Assembly (NCBI RefSeq): GCF_000220395.1
Contig: NW_004086132.1
Location: 62,001-126,000 of the forward strand
Source of the DNA: Ichthyophthirius multifiliis
Lineage: Eukaryota; Ciliophora; Oligohymenophorea; Hymenostomatida
Length of the DNA: 64,000 nucleotides
Reading direction: 5' to 3'
Positions 13,054 to 25,364 of the stretch are shown here, one piece after another. A model generated the notes under the pieces. It was not told where the DNA came from and searched no databases. It was given only the letters and a program-made list of their open reading frames with translations. The stretch's first letter is position 1. Each line of letters starts with the position of its first letter. Made by a program: the position numbers and the translations under genes.

Positions 13054-16000
13054 ATGTAAAATTAATAATATCCTAACGATATTTCTTCTTCAGAAGATTA
13101 CAATTTATTTTTTACTTAACTAACTAGTTTAATATAAGAAACTGAAGAAAAATATAATAGTTTTTAATGCTAAATTCAGAATGAAGATTTGTAGAAATAT
13201 ACAACATAAACTACCTAAATCCGATAAACAATAGAAGAATTAGAAAATTATATAAGAAATAACCCTTAACATTTCCAAAATACAGTCCACTTTAATCTAA
13301 ATAAACTTTTTTTGCATATGACTGGAAAGTACTTGTTTATGGGGCTTTTAATGAGTTTATTTTAAAATATGCTAAATTGTATAAGTATATATGTTCTTGA
13401 TAAAATAACCTATTTATTTAATAGGACGAAAACTTAATAAAATAAATTAATTATAACAATTTTAATTTTATCATTAATTTTTATGTATTTTATTAGAAGT
13501 ATATTTTTAGCATAATATAATTGGTTTAATGCGAAATGGTAAGCGAAATGCAAAACAACTTTATAATATATCATTTTTAAAAAAGCCTTAAAAAGTCAGG
13601 TTTTTTAAGAAGAAATTGATTAAAAAAATAAGGAAAAAAATAAAAATATTCCTGATATTAATAATGCCATGACTGTTGATATTGATTAAATTCTTTAACT
13701 ATTTTGGGGACTAATAGAAGCTATAAGTGGAACATTTACAACTGTTATTTTAATGATTCTAATTTATATAATGCTATAAAACTCAATTAGTTAGGGCTTA
13801 TATTTTTTAATAGGAGCAGTTTTATTTAATATGTTGGCTATAACTATTGAAACTGTATATAATATAATAAAAAAATATAATTATAAAAATTAATATAAAA
13901 AAAAAAAAATTAATATAATTAAATATAAAAAAATAAATATATAATATTTAATAAAATAAATATATATATTATATATATATATATATAAATATATTTTTTT
14001 TTATTTATATAACTTTACAAATGTTGAAAATTACTTTTTTTTTATATTTTTAATTTTTAAACACAATATTAAACACAATTTTATATAAAAATATCGATTT
14101 AAATAATATTTTTTATTATTTATTATAAGAATATTTTTTTTTACATTAGTGTATAGTTTGTAAATAATATAAATACAAAGATGATAGAATTTCTCTTAGT
14201 TAAGACATTTATGAAGGCATAAAAAGTATAAAATAATTTGGATGGGAAGAACATTTTAAAAAAAAAATTGATTAAATAAGAAAATTAGAACTAAAATGTT
14301 TGCTACAAATGTCCATGTTCGATATTATCTAGTTAGTATTTTGGAATGGTTTAAGCTATTTTTTGCTATTCTTTTTTTTATAATAATCTTATGATTCATA
14401 TTAGGATAAAAGTAAATTTTAGAAAAATGTTAATGTATTTTCTATTATTGCAGTTTCCAATTTTATTATTTATCCTATGGGAATTATACCATTTTCTTTA
14501 AGTATGGTTATTAAATCTTTTGTTTCTTTAAGAAGAATTTAAATTTTAATGAATTAGAAAGAAATTTAGAAAGAAAACAGTAAATATTATAATTGTAATA
14601 TAATATTACTATTTTTATTAACAAAATAAATAAAGAAATTAGTTTGAAAGAATTATAAAAAAATTTAGAAAATAACTAAATAAATAGTAATGAAATTAAA
14701 TAATAGAATTTTATTAATTCGCCAAAATAAGATTTATAATAATTAAATGAAAAGTATTATAAAGTGGATATTTAATTAAGAGCATCTTTTTTCAAATGGC
14801 CTTAATAATAAATAACTGGATAAAAAATAAATAAATATGATATTGATAAAAACTAAGTAGTTTTAGAAAAACTTTTCGCATATAAAAATACTAAGCCTTA
14901 AGATTAAAAAAGTAATTTTTCTTCTATAGCTGAAGAAAAAGCACACGAAAGTATTGATAATTTCCTTTGTAAGCCTATATTATATAATGTTTAAAATATT
15001 GATGAAGATGATGATGATGAGGAAAATGATGAAAGCAAAGAGAATGAAAATAATTATGAAGATGAAGTAAATTCTAAAAATAAGAAAAATAATAATTCTA
15101 CTTTCGAATTAAAAATTAGTACTTTAACAATCCATTAAGGAACTTTAAATGTAATTATAGGGTTAATAGGTTTTTTTTTTTAAAAAAAAAAATATTAATA
15201 TTAAAAAATATTCATTAAATGTATTAGGAAGTGGCAAAAGTGCATTAATGAATGCTATTTTAAATGAAATGGAGTAATAAATAGATAGGAAATAAAGTAA
15301 AATTTTACTATTAATGGATGAAAAAAGGAAAAGTTAATAAAAAGTAGTAAATGAATAAAATGAATAAAAAGAATAAATAGAGAAAATATTTAAAAACACT
15401 AATAAAATATTAGTAAATGGAACAATAAGTTACGTATCGCAAAATCATTGGTTATAAAATAAATCAGTGAAAGAAAATATCCTTTTTGGTAAAGAATATG
15501 ATGAAAATTGGTATAAAAAATGTTTTGAGGCTTGTGAATTGAAATAAGATTTTGATTTATAATATTAAGAAGACTAAAGAAATGTGGGGCCATAAGGTAA
15601 TAATTTAAGTGGGGGATAAAAATAGAGAATTTGCCTATGTAGGGCTATTTATTAAGGTAATGATATTTATCTTTTAGATGATGTTTTTAGTAATCTGGAC
15701 TATAGTGTAGCTTAGAAAATATATGAAAATGCTATTTTATAACTTTTAATCAAATAAAAATAAAAGACAGTAATTTTGATAACTTCATAATATGGTTTAT
15801 TGAATAAAAAAGAGGAAATAAGTAAGATTATTTATGTGAAAAACGGAAAAATAGAAAAAGATAATTAAAAAATTAAATAGTTTATAAACGGATAATTATA
15901 AAAGGAAAATTTTCAAAAAACAAAAATTATTTCAAATGATGATTATATGGAATACGCGAGTTCTTTAATTGATTATGATTTAAATAGTCTAGAAATTGAT

Positions 16001-18309
16001 AATAATAATTAAGAAGTTTTATATTTTTTTGATAATAATGATGAACATAATTAACCTGAGAGTTATCTAGGTTCAAATATTCATTAATAAAGTTAAATTG
16101 CACATGATAGAGATTGCATGATTAATAGTTATAGAGTTGATAATTCTTAAAAGTCGAATATGTATTATTAAAATTTAAAGGCTTTGAATCAAAAAGCTTA
16201 ATAATAGAATGTTTACTAGTAGTATTCGTATTCAATGTCAAAAATTTCATCAAATCAACTATTAGAAATTAATTCAAATAATTAATTACAGTATAGTGGA
16301 ATTTCTACGAAATAATAATTGCTTAATCAATAAGGTTAAGCATAAACTGAATAATAAATAAAAGACAATTAGATTATTATTAAGCTAAGTAATAATAATG
16401 AAGAAAAAAGGGAAAAAGGAGATGTAAAATTATCTACTATTATACTTTATTTATAATCTATGACTTTCATTTTAGGATTTCTATATTTTATTTCAAGCTT
16501 TTTTAGTTAAGGTTCAATGATGTTAATTGATTTTTGGTTAAAGTATTATTTTTAGCCTAAAGAAGATTAAAAAAAGAATAATTTTTCTTTTCAAAATATT
16601 AATAAATATTTCAAAGGAGATTTCAAAGATTTGTTTTTGTCTTTTATTTATATATTTTTAGCTATAACATTTTTAAGAAGTTTTCTTTATTGCATTTGTA
16701 ATATTTTAACTTCAAAAAAACTATTTTGTAGACTTAATAAAAGTATTATGTATTCAAAAATGAAGTTTTTTGATTGTAATCCTGTAGGAAGAATCATTAA
16801 TAGAGTTTCGGATGATATTGTTAATATTGATGAATTATTACCTGCTTCAGTTAATAGATTTACTAAATTTTTAGCTATTGTTGTAGGGTATATATTTTTT
16901 TTTTTTACCAATATATGTTATTCATAAAAAAAAAAAAGATGCTTAGTTGGAATTATTATATAATTATATTGGCTTATAGCTTTTGTTTTATAGCAATTTT
17001 CGCAGTAAATAGATTATAGAAACTTTTTAGAATTTCAAATAGAGAAATTAAAAGATTAAATTCGGTAAATGCAGGGAAATTATTAAATATAATAAACGAA
17101 ACTTGTAAAGGTTTATCTATAATAAGAGCTTTTGGAAAAGAAGATTTTATTTTAAAATAATACATAAGCTCACTAAATGAAAATATAAATAGCTTTTTGA
17201 TTTCTTAAGCAATTTAAATATGGATGTTGATTAGACTTTAATCTATTATGAATGCTTTTTTTTTAGTAGTGGGAATATCAAGTATTATAGCAGTTTATTA
17301 GAAGGAGTTTTTTTAATTTTTAGGTATTAATAATGCAGTTATTTCTATGTGTTTGACTTATGTTTTGCTTTTGTCTGGAAAATTTTCTGATGTAATATTT
17401 TAATTTTGTACTGTGGAATAATAGATTATTAGTGTAGAAAGAATAGGGTAGTATTTATAAAACGAATAGGAAAGTATAACTACGCTTTTAAAAGATTAAT
17501 AATAATAAGATTAGTAAATATACGAATTAAGTTAAAGCGAAATCGATTAAAACTATTCTATTATATTCAAAAATGTTTGTTTTGCATATAACAATAATTT
17601 AGCAGAAAATGGATAATATGTGATTTCGAACTTTTCACTAAAAATAAAAAAGGGAGAAAAAATTGCTATTTGTGGAAGAACAGGGTCAGGTAAAACTTCG
17701 ATATTTAATATACTTTTTGGAATGTATCCTATTTAGAAAGGATAAATATTTGTAAATAATAAAAGTTTGTAAGATTTTAGCTTAAAATATTTAAGGTCTT
17801 AAATTTCTATTATACCTTAATTTGGATTCCTTTATAAAGCTTGCTTATAAGATAATTTAGATCCTACTGGAATTTATGAAAAGGAATATATTTAGTAAAA
17901 AATTAATAATACAGGCTTACAAATAAGAAATAATTAACAAAAATTTGATAACAATAATAATTATAATGATTTAGATTTCCAAATTAATTAAGGTGGAGAA
18001 AATCTCTCTAATGGGGAAAAATAAATCATTAATTTTCTCAGAATAATACTTAGGGATAGCGAAATTATCTGTTTGGATGAGGCCACATCAAATATGGATC
18101 CTTATACTGATTACCTTTTGAATAAATAAATTTTCTAGTTTGCAGAGGGGAAAACTCTTATTGTTATTACACATAGATTAGAAAATATTGAAAAGTTTGA
18201 TAGAATTGTTGTGCTTGAAAAGGGAAGAATTGTAGAATGTGATAACCATAAAAAACTTAGATAAATACATAATGGATTTTTTAATAGATTATAATAAAAA
18301 AAAATATGA
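13054..18309 (+). CDS. ABCC-type full ABC transporter (TMD-NBD-TMD-NBD)
   Basis: ATG 13054 to TGA 18307-18309. The order is membrane domain 1, NBD1, a long polar linker, membrane domain 2, NBD2, as in multidrug-resistance-associated proteins. Membrane domain 1 carries the ABCC-like coupling stretch DDRISLSQDIYEGIKSIKQF. NBD1 has Walker A GSGKSALMN formed across a short intron (about 15171-15227), signature LSGGQKQR and Walker B IYLLDDVFSNLD, where the usual catalytic Glu is Asp, as is common in ABCC NBD1. NBD2 has GRTGSGKTS, signature LSNGEKQ, Walker B EIICLDEATSNMD and VITHRLENI, so it keeps the Glu. A longer intron covers about 13862-14153. The substrate cannot be inferred. It probably acts in the plasma or an internal membrane. 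Roughly 1,550 residues, normal for the family. Confidence 0.88.
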
Positions 18310-18704
18310 TTTTTAATTTTATTTAAATCTATAATGCTTTTTATTTTAATAAACTAATATTATATATCTAATTATTATTATTTATTTATACTTTTATTTA
18401 ATTTAGTAATTATATAATATTATTATAATATATTTATTATTTAAAGTTATTTATCTTTTTAATTCCAACAAAAAATATAAATATCTACATATGTTATTAA
18501 TATAAAAATCTAAGTGAAGGGAATTAAAAATCTAATATAAAGAAGTTTAAGAAATTATAAATTGTTATTATATAAACTATTTAACTGTAAAAATTTTTTT
18601 TTTTTTTTTTTTGAACAAAAAAAATAAAAAAATATATATAAAATAAATATATATATAAATATGGTATTATTATATTTATCTATAAAAAAAAAAACAATCT
18701 TTTC
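18310..18704. other. Convergent AT-rich intergenic region
   Basis: The gap lies between the 3' ends of the ABCC gene and the minus-strand lipase gene. It contains a run of about 16 T at 18594-18611 followed by A-rich sequence. No gene was seen. Confidence 0.55.
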
Positions 18705-19590
18705 TCATTCTATAGAAATACCATAATTATATCTAATATTTGACATAAGTAAATTAATAACTTATTCATAAGTATTAGTTTTTCTACCTAAACCAACTAA
18801 ATCTGAATGATCACATTCAAAATTTAGAAGATGAGTTCCCCATTAAATTTCTTCATGGCAAAAAACTCCATCATTATCAGTTGGTGGTCCATAACTTTTA
18901 TTAAGCCCGTTATAAAGAACATTAGAAGTAACTTTAAATAAATCAGAACAATGAGCTTATAAAGTTTCAGCTCCTACAGAATAATATGAAACATTTTAAT
19001 CATTACAAATTGAAAGGTTAAAACTTCTCATATTCTCAGGTCTAAAAAATAAAAACGATTAAAAATCTAAACCTAAAAACCTTTAAATACCATTAATTTC
19101 TTAATTATTAATAATCCTTTTTTCAAATGCAGTTATTATTTATGCACCTCTATTTACAATATGTATATATATATATAAATATTTTGTTTTATACTTATGA
19201 GGAGTTGCTATTGTGGATAATGATTATACTTAATTTTTTCCTTCTAATTAAGATATGAAATATCTTATATCTATTCCCGAAGTGCTATATGATATTAAAT
19301 GGGCTTTTTAAGCTTTTTCTTTTTCTAATATCTATATTATTATTTTTATTATTTTTTTTTTATTTTTTTTTAACTTATTATATTTTTTGTTAGGCTTGCT
19401 TTGCTCTGTTTTCTACCGAATCTTCTTTATATTGAATTATTGGTAATAAGTATGTTTTTGCATTAGATTATTTTTATAATATTTTTTATATTTGTTCAAA
19501 GTGTACTGTTCCAAAATAATCATATACGTTTTTTAAAACGTTATATGTGAAAATAACTGGTTAGTCGATTTTTTTTGTTACTTTTTTCAT
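18705..19590 (-). CDS. Lipase/alpha-beta hydrolase of the LipA-like triacylglycerol lipase type
   Basis: ATG at 19590-19588 to TGA at 18707-18705. Introns at 19332-19374 and 19150-19194 leave 798 bp, exactly 266 codons. The core matches the lipase pattern: VYDYFGTVHFEQIQKIL near the N-terminus, the nucleophile strand-turn-helix KAHLISYSTSGIDIRYFISQ, then LSTIATPHKGAQI. The acid and histidine regions are also visible (PPTDNDGVF, WGTHLLNFECDHSDLVG). At the nucleophile elbow the family expects G-x-S-x-G, but here it reads S-Y-S-T-S, with both flanking glycines replaced by serine. The catalytic Ser, Asp and His candidates all remain. No signal peptide is evident. It would hydrolyse ester lipids if active; activity is uncertain because of the elbow. 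Confidence 0.8.
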
Positions 19591-20639
19591 TTTTTATTTA
19601 ATTGAAATAAAATATATAAAAGATATATTTTGAAAAAATATAAATATATATATATATATTTAAATCAAATTTTTTTTTATTCTTTAAAAAAAAAAAATTA
19701 ATTAATAATAAAATAATTAAAAACCATAAAACTATATTTTATATTATATATGTTCTTATAAATATTTAATTTATTATTTAATAAAGAAAATAAACTTTTA
19801 TGTTTATATTATATAAGAAGTAATTTTAGAAATATAATATATTTAATTAATTATAAACTTTGATGATATAAATTACAAGCATATGTCTAAATTAATGTAT
19901 GTAGACAAATTTTATAACTGACTAAATATATTTTTTTATTCAATATTATGATTAAAATATTTTCATTTTTTGTTATTACATTTAAATAAATTTGTTATGT
20001 TAATTTATAAAATTAATATATTAATAATATAAATAAGATTAATTTATTAATAAAATAATATAATAAAAAAGTGTTTATATTATTTTTTATTTTAAATAAT
20101 TGTATAGAAAAAAAAAAAAAAAAATTTAATAATATTTTTATTTTTATAATTTTTTTTTTTTTTTTTTTTTGACATTTGAAAAAAATAAATAATAAATTAT
20201 AAAATTTTAAAATTAAATATTTTAATATATTTTAAAATTATATAATTATATTTATGTAATTCATTAAAAGATACTTAATATTTTTAATAATTTACTTTTG
20301 CTAAATATATCTTATCATATAAATTGACTTTAATTAATGTTAAAAATGGTTTTATTATTTAATTTCTATAAATTTAATAGTCTTTTTATCTATTTAAATC
20401 AAAATAAAATTTAGAATTATAAAAAATATATTATAAAATTCTTTTATATGCTTTTAATTTAAATTTTGAATTTTACACATAACTAAAATAATAATATGTT
20501 TTATTTATATATAAATTTCCTTAATTTGAAATAAAAAAATACACCAAATTATTATTTTTATGAAAAACAAAGTTATTTTAAGCAAGAAATTAATAAAAAA
20601 AATACAAAAGAAAAAATAAAAAAGACATAAATTAAAAAA
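19591..20639. other. AT-rich divergent intergenic region
   Basis: About 1 kb lies between the starts of the lipase gene and the Q/N-rich gene. It has long A and T runs (for example 20108-20124 and 20149-20170). No coding frame or RNA gene was recognised. Confidence 0.55.
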
Positions 20640-22356
20640 ATGGACTAAATTATAAAAAATATAAATAAATATAAACTTTTACAAACTAAAAAATAAAGTT
20701 TTGACAATAAAAACAACGAAAACAACCATATTTAAGTATTAGAAAAAAATCCATTTTTCGAAGAAGAGCAAATGCTTCTTCATCGAAGAAACTAAACAAA
20801 CTTAGAAAACACAACAAAACCTAAATTTGTATTTGAATAGTTAAATAAACAGCAATAAAAATAAATCCATAATAATACAATAAAGCAAAAAATACAATCT
20901 AATTTAAAACAATAAATAATACATGAAATAAATACTTAAAATATATAACCGAAAAGTAGGTAAACATTATCTCCGAATATACACATTCCCCAATAATAAG
21001 AAAACAGTAAAAAAAGAACTTAAATATAAGCAACTCTTTGATAAAAAAATAATTAAATAAATAAAGAAATAAAAGCGAAACTGTAATAAAAACTATGAAT
21101 AAAACAAACTTAGTTAAAAAGAATAGTCCTAAACATAAAGATATATAAAAATGTCTTGCTGAAATTTAAAGATAGTTATCATAAAAAGATCGAAAAAATT
21201 CTAATGTTTCTTAGAATAATAAAGACTAGTTAATGTCTTTTAGAAATAATTAGTACTCTGAATTTTGTTAAAATTTTGTTTCCCCTACTTTAAGAAGCAA
21301 TAGTAATAGTAAAGAGCCGAATAGAAGATATGATAATTAATTTAAAGATATATAATAAGATATAAATAAAAAAATAAAAGCTCTTTTAGACGCAAATTAA
21401 TAAAGAAATATCAATGTAATTAATACTCCTTCAACTAATGCTAAAGGAAATTATACTAGTTAAAGTGCTTATAACAATTAGAATACTTCAAGTTGTAATA
21501 AATAATAATAATAATAATAAAAATAATATGATATAGCCCCTAATAGATTATAATTATATAATTTAAACTCTTAAAATAATAATAATAATAATTAAATAAG
21601 TATTATAAATTAATAAAAAGTTATTTCTGTTTCACCTAAACCTAATATCGTTGCTGAAAATATAGACGAAGAAGATAAAATAAAAATTATTTATCAATCT
21701 ATTTTAAGTCCTAAAAAAGAAATAAATATAAATACATAGTTTTATTAAAAAATTAATATGTTATAACAATAAATGGATTATATTTAATAAAAATGTGAAA
21801 ATTTAGAAAATTAAAATAATAATTTGGTCAAAAACTTATTAGAAATTACTAAAAAAAATAATAATTTGATGGAAGTAATTTATTATTTAATATGTTTTTT
21901 TATTTTTTCTCTCTCTATATATATATATATATATATTATTATTATTTATTCTATTTTTTTCTATTTATATATTAGGAAAACAAATAACAATATACAAAAA
22001 TTAATTAATTAGAGTTAGTTAATAAAAATCAAAATAATTAGATTAATCTTTTAATTTATAATATTAACTAAAAAATTTAATAATTAGCTAAACTTAATAA
22101 TGAAAAATAAAATGAATACAAAAGCGAATATTATTTAGCGTAAAAAAATAAATAATAAAATTTAATTTAAAACAAAAAAAGGACTGAAAACTCAACTATT
22201 GAATGTTCTGAAAATATATAAGAATCTATTTATAATAAATTAAAACTTCAAGATATTACAAAAAACGCTTTGTAAAGTGAAAAAGATGAAATTTAAAAAA
22301 ATAATAAAAAAGGCAATTTAAATGATAGCAGTTAATTACAAAAAAAGCTTGCTTGA
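20640..22356 (+). CDS. Q/N-rich coiled-coil protein, frame interrupted at an A7 run
   Basis: Not recognised as a known family. From ATG 20640 (MDQIIKNINKYKLLQTKKQ) the frame reads well until an A7 run at 21009-21015, after which it meets TGA. Adding one A restores a long, plausible frame (KNSPKHKDIQKCLAEIQRQL, then NINVINTPSTNAKG) through an intron at 21875-21975 to TGA 22354-22356. With that one base the spliced length is 1,617 bp, divisible by three. The second half has coiled-coil character (KINMLQQQMDYIQQKCENLE) and the middle has Ser/Asn/Gln runs. An alternative is a 41 bp intron just upstream of the A7 run, but that stretch is C-rich and unlike the other introns. A second good frame (GYFNESNNKQYNQTLNK) continues to 22589 after another A7 run, so the true 3' end may be later. 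A structural or scaffold role is possible but unproven. Confidence 0.6.
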
Positions 22357-22589
22357 CATTTAAAGTAAATAAAAAATATTTATTTATTATTAATTAAAGT
22401 TATTTTATTTATTATTTTTAGGGATATTTTAATGAAAGCAATAACAAATAATATAATTAAACTTTAAATAAAATTAATAAACAAATAAATATTAAATAAA
22501 ATATAAAAGAAGAGTTATAAAAAACTCATTATTTTAATGACTATTATGTATCTAAAAAATAAAGTATTTAAAATTATCAAAAAAATTGA

Positions 22590-23060
22590 AAAATTTAAAT
22601 ATTTTCTTAAAAAATTTTATTATTTAAATATAAAATAAAATACGTATATATATTTGTTTTAAATTATAGTATTTAAAATATTATTTTTGTTAATAAATAT
22701 ATTTTTATTTATATATATTTAGATTTTTTTTTTAATATATATTTCCTTTTTTTAGAATCATTTGTTTATATTAATCAAATAAAAGAATTTGATATTAGTA
22801 TTAATTTAAAATATTTATTTAAAAAAAAATTATATACTTTATAATTGTAATATTACGAAGAGATATGTTTAAATATATAAAGTATAAAATTTATAAAACT
22901 AATTTTAATAATAATGCATTGCAAAAATTTAAAATGTTTTCAAACATTTAAATTTAAAATAAATTCTTTATATATATATATATTTTTTTAAACCAATAAT
23001 ACTTTATTTATATTTTTTTAATATTTTTTTAAAAAAAAAGTTAAATATTAAAAATAAAAA
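22590..23060. other. AT-rich intergenic region
   Basis: This lies between two plus-strand low-complexity genes. Short TA repeats and a T7A9 block near 23023-23039 are present. No gene was seen. Confidence 0.5.
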
Positions 23061-25364
23061 ATGATTTAATAGGATCATCTTTAATAGTTTACAAATACAA
23101 TAGATAAAAAAATATTTACTTGTTAAATTTATATAAAATTATTTAACTTTTTTAATATTTAAAATAATAAAAGCATAAAGTAAGCAAATAGTTGAAAATT
23201 AAGAAAATTTATAAAACAATAAAAACCATATTAATTTAATTGAGATTAGTGAATTAGATATTCATAAAAATAAAAATAATTTAATAAATTAATATAATTA
23301 TGATAAATAAATTGATGGCAAAAATAATAATATTTTAAATAAAAATATCAAGCAGAACTAATATTATAATTCTTAAAATTCAATTTTAAAAGGAGAATAG
23401 ATTTAAAAAAATTTAAATGAAAGTAGTGAAAAAAATATAGTAAGCGAAGATGAAATAAAAAACTTTTAAAATTTAAATATAGAAGAAGTATTAACAGATG
23501 AAAAAATAATCAATTCTAATTTGTTAAATTAAGAATAAAATATATAATAAATGCAAAAAATATAATAATAAAAAGAAAAATAGGTAAAATAAAAATAAGA
23601 AGAAAATGAGAATGAAAATGAAAATGAAAATGAGATTGAAAATGAAAATTAAAATTAAAATTAAAACCAAAATGAAAAATGAATAAAATAAAGAAAACGG
23701 AAATGAAAATTAAAAAGAAAATGTAAATGTAAATAAAAATGACAATGAAAATGAAAATGAAAAGGAAGACGAAAATATAAATGAATATTAAAATGAAAAT
23801 GAAAATGAAAATGAAAATGAAAACGAAAAATAAAAATAAAAATAAAATTAAAATTAAAATTAAAATTAAAATTAAATATAAAATTAAAATTAAAATTAAA
23901 ACCAAAATGAAAATGACAATGAAAATGCAAATGCAAATGAGAACAAAAATGAGAATGATAATGAAAACGATAATTAAAATTAAAACCAAAACCAAAATTT
24001 AAATTAAAACCAAAATTAAAATTAAAACCAAAATGAAAATGAAAACGAAAATGTAAATGTAAATGAAAACGAAAATGTAAATGAAAAAGAATAAGAAAAT
24101 GTAAATATTAATATAAATGAAAATTAAAATGAAGACCAAAATGAAAATGAAAACGAAGAAAAAAAAAAAATATATTAAAATGCAGAAAATCTAAAAAAAT
24201 AAAAATTTAAAGAAAAATAAAAAAATTATGAAAAAATATAAAAAAAAGAAAACTAAATAATAATAGAAAAAAACGAAATAGAAACCGAAGAGATGTCAAA
24301 ATTAAAATTATATTAAAATGCTATAAGGGAAACATAAGCATATTTCGACAAACTATTTTTATATGTATTAGATTAAAAAACACACTTAATTAAGTAAAGA
24401 AATTTTTAGACTAGAAAGTTAATTCAATGAATATATAATAATATATAATAAATAATAAATTATAAAAAAATAAATAAAATTAAAGGATTTAACCTCTAAA
24501 AGAAATATTAAACACATAAATTAATAATCAAAAAACAATTCAAATAAGTAAAAATGTGCAAAATATATAAGAATTTATAAAAGTCTCATTAGAAAATGTA
24601 AAATTCGGTATTGTTTTTCCTGGAAATGTCTTAGAAGTAGAAGTAGAAGTGTAAAATTTGACAGATTTTAATGTAGAAATAAAAATAATAGTATAATGTT
24701 TAAACGCAGAATTCGATAGTCAAAATGAATACGTTTATTCTGTTAGAAAAACCACAAACTATGATTATTATGAAAAGCTAATTTTTTTAATAAAACCTCG
24801 TTAAAGTATTAAAGCATTTTTGGCTTTAAAAGCTCCTAATATTTATTAAAGCTCATAAATAAAAGGTTAAGTTAATTTTTATGTAAAAAAAATAATGTTT
24901 TTAACCTCTTTGTTTCTAAAACAGTTACTTCTTCTTTAGAAATACCTTCTATTATTTGTACAAGGTAGCTTTTTGATACTTAGAGTAGTATTAAAATTAT
25001 AAAATTGGCGATTCGAAAAGGAAAAAAAAGCGATTGTAAAATTCCATTTAAAAATAATTACGAAAATTCAATATAAGTTGAAACATTTTTAATGACCGAT
25101 TAAACTTAATAGGATTATTTTACTAATATTGAAATGCCTTGTCCTTTTTAGATACTATTAAGTCCTTAAGTTGTTTATATATAACCATAGAGTCTTTTCA
25201 TTATTAATTGTGCTTTGAAACCTAATTAACATTATAAATAATATTAGGAAAAGAGAAACTTAGAAAACATTAAAATACCTCTTATAATTAAAAATGTTTT
25301 AATTATTCGAATTTCCAATTCTTCGTTAATGTATTATTTTCCTTTATCTTTGGAAGTTTATTGA
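23061..25364 (+). CDS. Asn-Glu/Asn-Gln repeat protein with ASH/MSP-like C-terminal region
   Basis: It starts at ATG 23061 (MIQQDHLQQFTNTIDKK). Intron 23122-23173 is followed by a polar region, then a repeat of about 550 bp (about 23605-24155) encoding alternating N-E, N-Q and N-D. A coiled region (KLKLYQNAIRETQAYFDKLF) and intron 24418-24485 come next. The C-terminal region has alternating hydrophobic strands, FIKVSLENVKFGIVFPGN and VEVEVQNLTDFNVEIKIIV, with the G-x-V-x-x-G pattern of ASH/MSP-type immunoglobulin-like domains, and later LEIPSIICTRQLFD and KIIKLAIRKGKKSDCKIPF. Similar domains occur in SPD-2/Cep192 and other centriole or cilium proteins; a Cep192 assignment is only a guess. One base too many in an A5 run (about 23675-23680) breaks the repeat frame. 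At 24885 either an A8 run lacks one base or a 59 bp intron (24866-24924) is removed. It stops at TGA 25362-25364. Confidence 0.6.
23605..24155 (+). repeat. Hexanucleotide repeat AAAATG / AAAATT encoding (Asn-Glu/Gln)n
   Basis: About 90 imperfect copies of a 6 bp unit (AAAATG, AAAATT, AAAACC, AAAACG) give an alternating Asn-Glu, Asn-Gln, Asn-Asp protein tract of about 180 residues. It is coding in one frame, apart from a one-base phase change near 23680. Confidence 0.9.

Noticed and set aside
16687-16911. Minus-strand ORF opposite the ABCC gene
   Set aside because: The plus strand encodes the second ABCC membrane domain here; the antisense frame has no support.
23516-23995. 159-residue minus-strand hydrophobic ORF (Ile/Leu/Phe repeats)
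   Set aside because: It is the antisense shadow of the Asn-Glu/Gln hexamer repeat in the plus-strand gene; its composition is dictated by the repeat.
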